Positions 25,751 to 33,926 of a stretch of DNA of 55,467 bases are shown in pieces. Each line of letters opens with the position of its first letter. Position 1 is the stretch's first letter. A program made the position numbers and the translations under genes. Under the pieces are notes generated by a model. It had not been told where the DNA came from. It was given only the letters and a program-made list of their open reading frames with translations, and searched no databases. The DNA comes from Blautia sp. An81 (GTDB taxonomy: Bacteria; Bacillota; Clostridia; Lachnospirales; Lachnospiraceae): assembly GCF_002161285.1 (NCBI RefSeq), contig NZ_NFHH01000025.1, forward strand, positions 1 to 55,467. Reading direction: 5' to 3'.

Positions 25751-25824
25751 CACAGGGTTATCGCAATTACGGCATTTTTGCTGTGTGTGATAGCCTTTTT
25801 TAGTTCCTGCCAAAAAACAGGAAC
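25751..25824 (+). terminator. Terminator plus second perfect hairpin
   Basis: ACAGGGTTATCGCA pairs with TGTGATAGCCT and is followed by TTTTTT. Right after it GTTCCTG/CAGGAAC (25803-25824) forms another stem with a CCAAAAAA loop. Confidence 0.7.
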
Positions 25825-25917
25825 TTGGACGGAATTAGGACGGATTTATCTTTTATGCTTATTCTGTTGAAATTTGCCTTATTTTGGCAAGGCGGTTTCT
25901 TCAAGGGAGGATTACGA

Positions 25918-25959
25918 ATGACAGGAGTGCATAAAAGAAAATCATCAAAAAAATTTTAA
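25918..25959 (+). CDS. Candidate 13-residue leader peptide upstream of the sigma-like gene
   Basis: ATG at 25918 with a near-perfect AGGGAGG 7 nt upstream encodes MTGVHKRKSSKKF and stops. It is rich in Lys, Ser and Arg. A terminator-like hairpin follows at 26031 and the sigma-like gene at 26189. This is the layout of ribosome-stalling attenuation. The ORF is short, so chance is possible. Confidence 0.4.
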   Translation: MTGVHKRKSSKKF

Positions 25960-26030
25960 TCCATGTTAAGGGAGTTTACAGCTATTTCCGTGTAGAATTT
26001 CCTCAATATTTGTCGATTATATTCGCTAAA

Positions 26031-26070
26031 GCTCAACGAGGTTATCAAAACTTCTTGGGCTTTTTTACTT
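26031..26070 (+). terminator. Terminator/attenuator in the leader of the sigma-like gene
   Basis: GCTCAACGAG pairs with CTTCTTGGGC (9 of 10 positions counting G-U), followed by TTTTTT. It lies between the candidate leader peptide and the sigma-like gene, so read-through here would control excision-gene expression. Confidence 0.6.
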
Positions 26071-26188
26071 TTTCTGGATTTCTTTTTCAAACTTTGCCAG
26101 TTCATATCCTCTCATTTGTATTAATGACGGAAAGGGGGAAGGAACGGTTACAATCACCGCCTTTTGACAAACGAAAGGAGGTGAAAAT

Positions 26189-26617
26189 GTGAAAAGACCC
26201 ACTTCTCCGGAAGATGTTCAGAAAGTCTTTGACTGTTACTGCAAGAAGATTTTGAAGAATGAAACAATCAATATTCAGAAGCACTACCAGCGTATGAACG
26301 ATTTGCAGATTTCCTTTTCAGAACTCACGCCAGAACAGCTTGCGGAACTCTCGACTTATGATGATTATTCCACGGACTATGACCTTTACAAAGTCATGGG
26401 CTACGACGTGAAAATCAAGAATGAGCTGTTGAGTGAAGCGTTGCAGGAACTTTCTGAGGAAGAACGCTTTATTTTGTTGCTCTACGGTTTAGGCTTCAAC
26501 GACGGCGAGATTGCCGACCTGCTGAAAATTGTACGCCGTACAGTGAACTATAAGCGTCAAAGAGGATTTGAAAAAGTCAGAAAAAGAATGGAGGAAAAAC
26601 AGTATGAAGAAGAATAA
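26189..26617 (+). CDS. Sigma-70 region-4-like regulator (Tn916 Orf7)
   Basis: 142 residues with a C-terminal region-4 helix-turn-helix (LSEEERFILLLYGLGFNDGEIADLLKIVRRTVNYKRQRGFEKV). In Tn916 Orf7 activates transcription through xis, int and the transfer genes. GTG start with an ideal AAAGGAGGTG 6 nt before. Overlaps the next gene by 14 nt. Confidence 0.85.
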   Translation: MKRPTSPEDVQKVFDCYCKKILKNETINIQKHYQRMNDLQISFSELTPEQLAELSTYDDYSTDYDLYKVMGYDVKIKNELLSEALQELSEEERFILLLYGLGFNDGEIADLLKIVRRTVNYKRQRGFEKVRKRMEEKQYEEE

Positions 26618-26852
26618 AGCGGTACATAAAGGCAATGGCTTATTGCCTTACCCTGTTATCGTTACCGCTTCACAGGGCGATATTCTGGCTATGAATGTTG
26701 TGTTATGCCATTATGAGCCATACATTGCCCGCTTGTCCATGCGAACAAGCATTGACGAATACGGCAATCCTCACACCAGCGTTGACGAGGATATGCGTAG
26801 CCGTCTGGAAGCAAAACTGATTGAGCAGGTACTTAATTTCAAAGTAGCATAA
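26604..26852 (+). CDS. Tn916 Orf8-like helix-turn-helix protein
   Basis: 82 residues: MKKNKAVHKGNG, then PYPVIVTASQGDILAMNVVLCHYEPYIARLSMR. Matches Orf8 of Tn916 in size, place and motif. ATG 26604 has GGAGG 9 nt upstream inside the sigma-like gene. Orf7 and Orf8 together form the activation switch of the family. Confidence 0.85.
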   Translation: MKKNKAVHKGNGLLPYPVIVTASQGDILAMNVVLCHYEPYIARLSMRTSIDEYGNPHTSVDEDMRSRLEAKLIEQVLNFKVA

Positions 26853-27282
26853 ACCAACGTCCTATTGCAGAGTGACGCATTATCCCCTTTCCTGCGTCCT
26901 CTCTGTGGTTTGTATATCTATCAAAACCCATATGACTTCATATAGGTTTTGACAGGCGTATAAGCCGTTGTGGTCTTTGAAAACTGAATAAAGCAGACAG
27001 ATACGTTTGTGATATAGCGAGCCACGGGGACTGTACGCCATGACCTTTCCAAAAGAGAGCGAGCGATCCACGCAGTGATCCGAGAGCGACCTTTGGAAAA
27101 GTCGCCCCGCCATGACCTGTATTCACAGGATAATGATACGTCCCAGAGGTGGTTTTGCTCATAGGAATGAGATTGGTTGAGATACCAGCGGAGCTTTTCC
27201 AGAGCCGTCTGTCTGCTTCCAAAAATACAGGAAAGGGGGTGTTGCAAAATAAGTGATACTGATATGCTTATTTTGCTGATAT
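26853..27282 (+). promoter_or_regulatory. 430-bp structured non-coding region before xis
   Basis: No convincing gene on either strand. A long stem is formed by GACCTTTCCAAA (27042-27053) and TTTGGAAAAGTC (27092-27103) around GATCC direct repeats. CGCCATGACCT occurs twice (about 27036 and 27108), flanking the stem. A shorter dyad, CAAAACC/GGTTTTG, lies near 26924-26951. AAAGGGGG and CTTATTTTGCTGATAT lead to xis. It likely carries Xis/Int control sites or a structured RNA. Confidence 0.45.
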
Positions 27283-27477
27283 ATGAACAAGACAAAAGAG
27301 CGAAAAACCAGCCAGCCGATTACTGTTGATATAGAGGGGCTTTCTGCTATGCTCTCATGCGGTCATGCTACGGCAAGGAAAATCGGTGAGCAGGCAGAAG
27401 CAAAAATTGTCATAGGTCGCAGGGTTCTTTACTCCGTGGAAAGGGTCAAAAAATATCTGCTTTACCTTGCAGAATAG
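27283..27477 (+). CDS. Excisionase-like small helix-turn-helix protein of ICE B
   Basis: 64 residues, same family as the gene at 1022: DIEGLSAMLSCGHATARKI followed by VIGRRVLYSVERVKKYL. Winged-helix Xis-like fold placed directly before int, as in Tn916. Probably binds the ICE ends and promotes excision. Confidence 0.75.
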   Translation: MNKTKERKTSQPITVDIEGLSAMLSCGHATARKIGEQAEAKIVIGRRVLYSVERVKKYLLYLAE

Positions 27478-27540
27478 TACAGTATTCTATTTATGTTCTT
27501 GCGGAAATATGGTATAATTACTTATAGGCAAACCACGCTG

Positions 27541-27582
27541 TGAGAACATGAAAAGAGGGCTACAAGAAAGGAATGGTTCTCA
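27541..27582 (+). promoter_or_regulatory. Hairpin covering the integrase ribosome site in ICE B
   Basis: TGAGAACA pairs with TGGTTCTCA. The right arm includes the ATG at 27573 and ends at the first base of the ATG at 27582, so the fold would trap the ribosome site GAAAGGA between the arms. Element A has an unrelated but similarly placed hairpin (1316). Confidence 0.45.
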
Positions 27583-28802
27583 TGGCAGTTAGCAGAAAAG
27601 ACCCGAAAGGGAGAAAATTAAGAGAGGGCGAAAGCTGGCGTAATGACGGCAGATACAGTTATCGTTTTACAGATATAAGGACAGGAAAACGTCGTACAAT
27701 CTACGCACAGGATTTACCAGAGCTTAGAGAGAAAGAAAAAAAGATTGCAAAGGATATGGACGATAACATTCTGACAGACAGTGCAATCAAGAAAATGACG
27801 TTAAACACCTTGTTCGAGCGATACATGGCGACCCGTGAACTGAAAGAGCCTACACGAGTGAATTACATTCGTGTATGGAATAATCGGGTGAAAGATGAAA
27901 TCGGCAACATTAAAGTTGTCCAGATGTTACCCTCTCACATTAAAGCCTACTATTCAAAATTGTCCAAAGCTGGATATGCTCATTCTACTATCAAGTATAT
28001 TAACAACATGATTTTTCCTGCGTTGGAAATGGCGGTTGATGATGATATTATCCGTAAAAATCCAGCAAAAGGTTCTATCAGTGATTATGGCAGACCAGCA
28101 GAGGAACGTGTGGCGTTAACAATCTCACAACAGGAAAAGCTCATTGATTTTGTGAAGCAGAGCAATGTCTACAATACCTATTATCCTATGCTTACGATTA
28201 TGATAGGCACAGGGTTAAGGTGTGGAGAGCTGATCGGTCTTACATGGAAAGACGTGGACACGAGAGCAAGACGCTTGAATGTAGACCACCAGCTTATTTA
28301 CAAGAATTATGGAGACGGCTGTCGCTTCCATATTTCTACTCCAAAGACAGACTCTGGTATTCGTGTGATACCTATGACGCAGGAAGTACAGAAAGCATTT
28401 GAAGAACAGAGGAAAATCAACTTCATGCTGGCGAAAGATAAGTCTTTTGAGGCGGACGGATATTCTGGTTTTGTTTTCACTGCTAAATCCGGCAGACCGC
28501 TTATGCCTTATGGTGTAAACAGTGTATTGTATAACATTGTGGACGCTTATAACAAAGCGGAAGTCCAAAAAGCAAAGAAAGAACACAGGAAAGCAGAACT
28601 GCTTCCAAAGGTTTCCGCTCATGTTATGCGACACACAGCCTGCACGAGAATGGCAGAGTGCCGTATGGACATTAAGGTATTGCAGTACATTATGGGACAC
28701 GCTCATTTTGATGTGACTATGGAAGTGTATAACCACTTGGGCGACAGGGCAAGGATTGAAAACGAGATAGCAAAGCTGGATAGTATGGCAGTGAACTTCT
28801 GA
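27582..28802 (+). CDS. Tyrosine recombinase / integrase of ICE B (Int-Tn class)
   Basis: About 406 residues. N-terminal arm-binding domain (MAVSRKDPKGRKL...), core-binding domain, and catalytic domain with Arg in GTGLRCGEL, HVMRHTACTRMAE, HAHFDVTMEVYNH and nucleophile Tyr383. ATG 27582 is chosen because GAAAGGA is 9 nt upstream; ATG 27573 is only 1 nt from it. It should recognise TTGGTGTCAA arms (3016, 28820) and the core TTAGCACTCA (2882, 28925). Clearly homologous to the element A integrase, though arm words differ. Confidence 0.94.
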   Translation: MAVSRKDPKGRKLREGESWRNDGRYSYRFTDIRTGKRRTIYAQDLPELREKEKKIAKDMDDNILTDSAIKKMTLNTLFERYMATRELKEPTRVNYIRVWNNRVKDEIGNIKVVQMLPSHIKAYYSKLSKAGYAHSTIKYINNMIFPALEMAVDDDIIRKNPAKGSISDYGRPAEERVALTISQQEKLIDFVKQSNVYNTYYPMLTIMIGTGLRCGELIGLTWKDVDTRARRLNVDHQLIYKNYGDGCRFHISTPKTDSGIRVIPMTQEVQKAFEEQRKINFMLAKDKSFEADGYSGFVFTAKSGRPLMPYGVNSVLYNIVDAYNKAEVQKAKKEHRKAELLPKVSAHVMRHTACTRMAECRMDIKVLQYIMGHAHFDVTMEVYNHLGDRARIENEIAKLDSMAVNF

Positions 28803-28819
28803 CACCAGAAAAGAAAAAA

Positions 28820-28841
28820 TTGGTGTCAAATTGGTGTCAAA
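28820..28841 (+). repeat. Int arm sites at the right end of ICE B
   Basis: Two direct copies of TTGGTGTCAA, 12 nt apart, just after int. They mirror the pair at 3016-3037 at the left end. Confidence 0.65.
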
Positions 28842-28878
28842 CCTAAGAAAAATGACAATTTCAAGAGTGGAAAATACT

Positions 28879-28908
28879 TGCAAACCATTGATTTTACTGG
28901 GTTTGCAA
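28879..28908 (+). other. Inverted repeat between arm sites and core at the B right end
   Basis: TTGCAAACC pairs with GGGTTTGCAA around a 12-nt loop. It holds the same place as the inverted repeat at the right end of A and D (AAGCCCG...GGCTTTC). It could terminate int transcription or be an Xis/Int binding dyad. Confidence 0.5.
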
Positions 28909-28924
28909 AAAAATAAAAAAATTA

Positions 28925-28967
28925 TTAGCACTCAGGGGTTGACAGTGCTAATAATATGTGTTATATT
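28925..28967 (+). promoter_or_regulatory. CIRCE (HrcA) operator with embedded attachment core and hsp20 promoter
   Basis: TTAGCACTC, 9 nt, CAGTGCTAA (28925-28951) is CIRCE with one mismatch from the consensus right arm GAGTGCTAA. The promoter is near-ideal: TTGACA at 28939, a 17-nt spacer and TATATT at 28962; the -35 lies inside CIRCE. HrcA would repress the gene at normal temperature. The first ten bases, TTAGCACTCA, are also the ICE core found at 2882, so ICE B ends inside the operator and rebuilds it. Confidence 0.85.
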
Positions 28968-29086
28968 ACAACTAGAACAAAGGAAGAGAGATAAAAAAGA
29001 GAGCTTCCGGAGTTTAGAAAACTACACTGAGGTTTTCCGAAGTGCTGATATATATTTTATATGTCTGTTGAAAGGAGATATGACTT

Positions 29087-29530
29087 ATGTTAATGCCTAG
29101 TATTTTTGGAGAAAACTTATTTGATGATTGGATGGATGATTTTGATAAAGCTTTCTGGGGAAAAAGGAATCCATTGTATGGTAAGAATGCTAAGAACATG
29201 ATGAAGACAGATGTTCGGGAACATGATAAAGGATAAGAACTGGATGTGGATCTTCCGGGATTTAAGAAAGATGAGATTCATATCGGTCTGGAAAATGGAT
29301 ATCTGACGATTTCAGCCTCTAAGGGTCTGGATAAAGACGAGGAAGATAAGAAAGGTAAATATATCCGGAAAGAACGTTACGCCGGAGCTATGCAGAGAAG
29401 CTTTTATGTAGGAGACGGCATCACCCAGGAGGATGTGAAGGCAAAATATGAAGATGGCATCCTGAGGATCAGCATTCCTAAAAAGGACGCAAAAGCTGTG
29501 GAGGAGAAAAAGACAATCGCTATTGAGTGA
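29087..29530 (+). pseudogene. hsp20: Small heat-shock protein Hsp20, interrupted by a nonsense codon
   Basis: ATP-independent holdase chaperone of the alpha-crystallin family. The frame from ATG 29087 (AAAGGAG 9 nt upstream) encodes 147 residues. The N-terminus LMPSIFGENLFDDW and the crystallin domain (ELDVDLPGFKKDEI...LENGYLTISA) are typical. Codon 50 is TAA (29234-29236) where the family has Tyr (GYELDVDLP), a one-base change. Beyond it everything is intact to 29530, so the lesion is recent. Only a weak GTG at 29246 could restart. Confidence 0.88.
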
Positions 29531-29563
29531 TAATCCTTCCCGAATAAGTATAAAATAAAGAGC

Positions 29564-29632
29564 GGAGCTGCTACATTAAGCAAAATCGGAAATATTTCTG
29601 ATACATGTTTAATGGGGCAGTTCCCTTTTTTA
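29564..29632 (+). terminator. Probable terminator after hsp20
   Basis: GGAGCTGCT...TTAA pairs imperfectly with TTAATGGGGCAGTTCC, followed by CTTTTTTAC. Confidence 0.5.
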
Positions 29633-29751
29633 CTTTAAATTTAATTATTCATTTTAAGGTTATCTTATATACAGAGAAAATTAGTGGTTTACCCTATAGG
29701 AATAAGATATAATAGGAAAAAGAAATGAAAAGCTGAAAGGAAATCCTGACA

Positions 29752-30183
29752 ATGAAAGGTAAAGATAATTTATCAGATGGCGAAAAGACGGGAACCGGAA
29801 GAAAAGCAGTGGAAAGGCAGACAGAGCTTGGAATGATTAAAGTAGATATGGAGTATCCCTATCCTTGTGTGCCGCCGCCGGAAATCAGAGAAGAAAAAGA
29901 CGGAAAACTTTTAATTATCACTGCTTCTCATACGTTCCGGATCAGAAACGGAAAAATGGAAATTTCACCTGTTTTTTATCAAAGCTGCATGCATCCGGAA
30001 AAAATCCATATTGATCCGGTACAGATCAGAATTGACGGAGAGGAAATCTGTTTTCAGGTGCGAAATCAGCAGTGGACAATCCATAGATCAGAAGCGTCTT
30101 TGGTGGAAATCCTGCCCTGGGAAGCGAAAATCAAAAAGAAAAGCTGTATCCCATGTACGAACTGCGGAAGATGCAGCTGGTAA
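29752..30183 (+). CDS. Unknown protein with Cys-rich C-terminus
   Basis: 143 residues. Body rich in beta-strand (KLLIITASHTFRIRNGKMEI...WTIHR) and a tail CIPCTNCGRCSW that could bind a metal. I do not recognise the family. It follows hsp20 on the same strand, with its own AAAGGAAAT ribosome site, and appears to be resident chromosomal DNA. The sequence 30184-30460 after it holds no gene. Confidence 0.55.
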   Translation: MKGKDNLSDGEKTGTGRKAVERQTELGMIKVDMEYPYPCVPPPEIREEKDGKLLIITASHTFRIRNGKMEISPVFYQSCMHPEKIHIDPVQIRIDGEEICFQVRNQQWTIHRSEASLVEILPWEAKIKKKSCIPCTNCGRCSW

Positions 30184-30462
30184 GGGGGAGAAGCTGCTGG
30201 ATAAATGGGAGCTACAGCTAACTAGGTGTGGAAAAACAGGCCAAGCTATAAATCAAACATATTTACGGAATAAGTAAAGCGGATCGGTAAGTAAGTGGTA
30301 ACATTGGCGGCATTATTTTTACTTATCTATAAGAAAAAAATCCACCTGAAATTCGGAAAAATATAAGAATATTGGCTGGCTATGATTGTATAAGACTCTT
30401 TCGTAAGATAAAAAGGTAGAAATAAGTATTTCATTTAATGGGGCCCTACAAACATGAAAAAA

Positions 30463-30620
30463 TTAGTACTCACCTCTTGCCGTGTGGCGGGTGGTTTTGT
30501 CCTGTGTCGTCAGAGTCCGTGGAGCCTTATTTTACAAGGTTTCTGCGGGCTCTGTCTTTTTGTCTGGGAGTGTCAAAAATCATCAATTTTAAAGAAAATG
30601 GTGTAGTAAATGGTGTAGTG
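30463..30620 (+). repeat. Left terminus of element C
   Basis: A variant core TTAGTACTCA at 30463 is followed by CCTCTTGCCGTGTGG, a strong stem-loop CAGAGTCCG/CGGGCTCTG (30511-30554), and two arm repeats TGGTGTAGTAAA/TGGTGTAGTG (30598-30620). The same block recurs at 33073 and 36418 with most bases conserved. From 30621 to 30838 I see only AT-rich leader sequence. Confidence 0.65.
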
Positions 30621-30838
30621 CGAGAGAAAGAAATCCTGAAAAATTAAAGTTGAATTGAAGCTGACTTGAAATAGAAATATTTGTTGGCGTAAGACAGTAG
30701 TTCTGATAAAATTAAATGTAGGATTATGCTTTGCAGGTGATTTCTTTATGAGATACAGAAAAGATAAGTGAATTATAAAGTATTGCTATTGAGGGAAAAA
30801 GATAAAGAGTTAGTAATCATAGAAGGGGAGATGTAAAG

Positions 30839-32557
30839 ATGGATTTGTGGCTGGAAAGCAAACCTAGTAATTCTGAACTTTGTACAGTTCTTGATAGACT
30901 TATAAAGAATTGGGAAACAGAAGTGGTAGAGTTTAAAGAAGCAGGAAAAGATTATGATAAAAATAAAATCGGACAGTATTTTTCGGCAATTAGTAATGAA
31001 GCCAATCTTAAAAGTTTGCAGCATGGTTGGCTGGTGTTCGGAGTAAGAAATAAGGATAAGGCAATTGTTGGATCGGAATACAGGATCAGTAAGGGGTTAG
31101 ATGCTTTAAAACAGGAAATATCAATAGGAACTACTGGAGGAATTTCTTTTATTGAAATATATGAAGTTTTTCCGATTGTCAAGGGGGAGAAGAAACGGGT
31201 TATATTATTTCAAATTCCTGCAGCTACTACAGCCACGCCGACTGGATGGTACGATCACTTTTATGGACGAAATGGGGAATCATTAGGCGCCTTGTCGGTT
31301 GAAGAAATAGACCGAATCCGTGGACAGGAAAAAAAGGACTGGTCTAAGCAGACGATTCCTAAAGCAAAACTTGAACATTTAAATAAACAAGCCATTCTTC
31401 TTGCTAGAGAGAATTATAAGAAGAAAATGAATAAATCCTATATAAGTGAAGAAGTCGATAGGATGACAGATGAGCAGTTTTTAACAAAGTTGAAATTAAT
31501 AATTAACGGTAAAATTACTAATGCTGCGATGTTACTTCTAGGGAATGAAGATTATGATTATCTGTTTAAAACTGTTCCTGAAGCTTCATGGAGAGTATTT
31601 GATTCCAGAAATGAGGTAAGTGATTATGAGATTTTTAAAATCCCATATATTACTTTAAGTGAAAGACTTTTCGGCAAGATCAGGAACCTGACATATAGAT
31701 ATATGCCAAATCAACTTACCTTATTTCCAACGGAGACAAAACAGTATGATATGTGGATCCTTAGAGAATTACTGAACAACTGTATCGCTCATTCAGAATA
31801 TACTTACGGAGGGAGAATATATCTAAATGAATATGAAGATAAAATAATTCTGACTAATCCTGGTTCTTTTTTACCTGGAAAAATTGAACCAATTTTGGAT
31901 CCGGCGTATAACCCACCTTTTTATAGAAACCAATTGTTGGCAGAGACAATGGTAAAGCTCAATATGATAGATTCTCAATCAACTGGCATCAGAAGGGTGT
32001 TTCGGATTCAAAAGGAACGGTATTTTCCGCTTCCCGATTATGATTTATCTAATAAACAGCAGGTAAGGGTTCGTGTATATGGGAAAATACTTGATGAAAA
32101 TTATTCACAAATATTATTTAAAAATCCTGATTTTGATTTAGAAACAGTGTTTTTGATCGACTGTGTGCAAAAAGGAATTAAGATTGACAAGTCGGCGGTA
32201 AAACATTTGAGAAAATTAAAGGTTATAGAAGGGAAAATGCCCAATATTTTTCTTTCAGCTACTATTTCAGAGACAATTGGCGAAAAAACCCAGTATGTAA
32301 AAAATAAGGCATTTGATGATAAGTATTACAAGGATTTAATAGTAAAATATCTTGAACAATATGGGAAGGCAAAAAAAAGAGATATCAGGACACTACTTTG
32401 GGATAAACTTCCGGAAGTAATGGAAGATAAACAAAAGGAAGATAAAATACGAAATTTACTTTCTTCTATGCGTAGAAAAAATATTATTACTACGGATTCA
32501 AGTAATAAGCAGGTTTCTTCTTGGATTTTAGTATCAAAATTTAAACAAGAAAAATAA
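30839..32557 (+). CDS. AlbA_2 (Schlafen-like) and GHKL-type ATP-binding protein
   Basis: 572 residues. N-terminal AlbA_2 domain (about 20-160: ETEVVEFKEAG...HGWLVFGVRN) followed by an ATPase-like domain (about 290-410: LRELLNNCIAHSEYTYGGRIYL...DKIILTNPGSF, the N- and G-box pattern of HATPase_c_4) and a C-terminal winged-helix region. Such proteins are frequent in mobile and defence loci and are annotated as transcription regulators; the precise role is not known. GGGGAG is 6-11 nt upstream. It is the only intact gene of element C. Confidence 0.75.
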   Translation: MDLWLESKPSNSELCTVLDRLIKNWETEVVEFKEAGKDYDKNKIGQYFSAISNEANLKSLQHGWLVFGVRNKDKAIVGSEYRISKGLDALKQEISIGTTGGISFIEIYEVFPIVKGEKKRVILFQIPAATTATPTGWYDHFYGRNGESLGALSVEEIDRIRGQEKKDWSKQTIPKAKLEHLNKQAILLARENYKKKMNKSYISEEVDRMTDEQFLTKLKLIINGKITNAAMLLLGNEDYDYLFKTVPEASWRVFDSRNEVSDYEIFKIPYITLSERLFGKIRNLTYRYMPNQLTLFPTETKQYDMWILRELLNNCIAHSEYTYGGRIYLNEYEDKIILTNPGSFLPGKIEPILDPAYNPPFYRNQLLAETMVKLNMIDSQSTGIRRVFRIQKERYFPLPDYDLSNKQQVRVRVYGKILDENYSQILFKNPDFDLETVFLIDCVQKGIKIDKSAVKHLRKLKVIEGKMPNIFLSATISETIGEKTQYVKNKAFDDKYYKDLIVKYLEQYGKAKKRDIRTLLWDKLPEVMEDKQKEDKIRNLLSSMRRKNIITTDSSNKQVSSWILVSKFKQEK

Positions 32558-32814
32558 GATTTACACAAGCATTTACACAAGTAATGCTGAAAAAAGCTTA
32601 TAAAATCGAGGAAATTTGCTTGTGTAATTGAGAAGTTTAGGAATTATTTAAACAAGAAATTAAAACAGGAGGCATAAAAATGTGAACAAGTAGTATTATG
32701 GTGTTTGAGAAAAAATTATCATATACAGCTACAATTGGATGAAATGTTTGAGAAGTCGAATTATTGTGATTACAAGTATTTGGTCAGAGCGAAATTTATC
32801 CCAAGATAAGATGA

Positions 32815-32965
32815 AAAACACCGCTTTATCTGAAAGGCAACTAAACAGGGCAGAGATCATTGTTTTTGTGAAGCAGAGCAATGTCTAAAATACCTATTAT
32901 CTTATGTTTACGATTATGATCAATATAGGATTAGGGTGTGGAGAGCGGATGGGTCTCATATATAT
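32815..32965 (+). pseudogene. Integrase gene fragment (element C relic)
   Basis: TALSERQLNRAEIIVFVKQSNV, stop, NTYYLMFTIMINIGLGCGERMGL matches ISQQEKLIDFVKQSNVYNTYYP...GTGLRCGELIGL of the 27582 integrase. At DNA level GTGAAGCAGAGCAATGTCTA is identical. Only about 50 codons of the catalytic domain remain, with a stop inside. The rest of 32558-33070 is AT-rich; it begins with a repeated TTTACACAAG near 32562-32580. Confidence 0.75.
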
Positions 32966-33072
32966 TAATGATAGAATCAGACCATTAAATAATAAAGAAA
33001 ACTCAAGATTGTGCTGATGTTTTTCACAATTTGATTCGTATTGAACGGGAATAAGAGGATATCAATTTATAA

Positions 33073-33212
33073 AAAAGCACTGTTTTTTTGCCGTGTGGTT
33101 TTGTCCTGTGGTGTCAGAGCCCGTGGAGCCTTATTTTACAAGGTTTCTTCGGGTTCTGACTTTTTGTCTGGGAGCGTCAAATGGTGTGGTTTTTTACGGA
33201 AATGGTGTAGTG
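33073..33212 (+). repeat. Left terminus of mini-element D
   Basis: AGCACT core remnant, then TTGCCGTGTGG and GGTTTTGTCCTGTGGTGTC, a stem-loop CAGAGCCCG/CGGGTTCTG (33115-33158), and arm repeats ATGGTGTGG/ATGGTGTAGTG (33181-33212). Highly similar to the C and E left ends. Confidence 0.65.
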
Positions 33213-33225
33213 AAATGACCATGGG

Positions 33226-33495
33226 AGGGTGGAAATCACCTCTCCTGGTGGTATTATGCCCAGCATGACGCTGGACATAATAAAAGAGGGATATTCTAAG
33301 ATACAAAATAGCGTGCTTGCGCATGCATTCTCCTATATGAATTTGATTGAGGGGCAGCGGCATTCCGAAGCTGATGGAAGCCATGAGAAAATATGGACTG
33401 CGTGAGCCGGAGTTCCGTGATATCGAGAATGGATTTCGCATCAACCTCTATCGCAATACAGAGGATGTGCTGGGATACCGCCTAAGGTGCTGAAA
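33226..33495 (+). pseudogene. Fragment of an AlbA_2/ATP-binding protein gene inside mini-element D
   Basis: VEITSPGGIMPSMTLDIIKEGYSKI...AFSYMNLIEG then, after a frameshift near 33356, IPKLMEAMRKYGLREPEFRDI...NGFRINLYR. This is the end of the GHKL-like domain of AlbA_2 proteins. It has no start and no intact frame. Confidence 0.7.
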
Positions 33496-33649
33496 AAACT
33501 ACCCAAGTTAGGCTGACGAAAGAAGATAAGGCTGCATTAGCGACAATCAAATCTAAAAGTTTTTAAAAGCTGATGAACATGTTTATTAGAACAATAGCTA
33601 ACTTGAAATTTTAAATTCCAGTGCAGAGTTAAATTCCACGTTTTAAAAA

Positions 33650-33769
33650 AATGGTGTAAAAATGGTGTAGTAAGTCATTTTTGAAGCAAATTAAAAAGTT
33701 GTAAATGCTCAGAAAGCCCGTAAAATCAAGCTTTTTTCAGGCTTTCTAAAAAAATCTTAAAAAAATTAG
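33650..33769 (+). repeat. Right terminus of mini-element D
   Basis: Arm sites ATGGTGTAAAA and ATGGTGTAGTAAG (33650-33675), an inverted repeat AGAAAGCC...GGCTTTCT with the inner word CGTAAAATCAAGCTTTTTT, and ATTAG of the core. It is almost the same as the A right end (2755-2886). The remainder of the core, CACTCA, is on the other side of the IS at 36422. Confidence 0.7.
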
Positions 33770-33926
33770 TGCAGATTGCCAGCCAAAACGGCCACCTGTG
33801 CCATATTCGGCGGCCACTCTGTGACTTAAATGGCGGCCAGCCAGGGACACATTAAACGGCCAAAATTCCAGTTATAATATAAGCATCTCCTGCTCAAGGG
33901 GAAATATCATAACTGGAGGTTCAATT

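Noticed and set aside
28820-28951. tRNA gene 3' end as the attachment site
   Set aside because: No cloverleaf or TTCGA-type arm is present; the core lies in a CIRCE operator. No tRNA or rRNA gene was seen in the window.
29246-29530. Functional short Hsp20 starting at GTG 29246
   Set aside because: No ribosome site, and it would lack the first strands of the crystallin domain; a nonsense-mutated gene is the simpler reading.
33041-33268. 75-codon plus-strand frame over the D left terminus
   Set aside because: It runs through the stem-loop and arm sites that recur at other termini, so it is terminus DNA, not a gene. The similar frames at 30438 and 36446 were rejected for the same reason.
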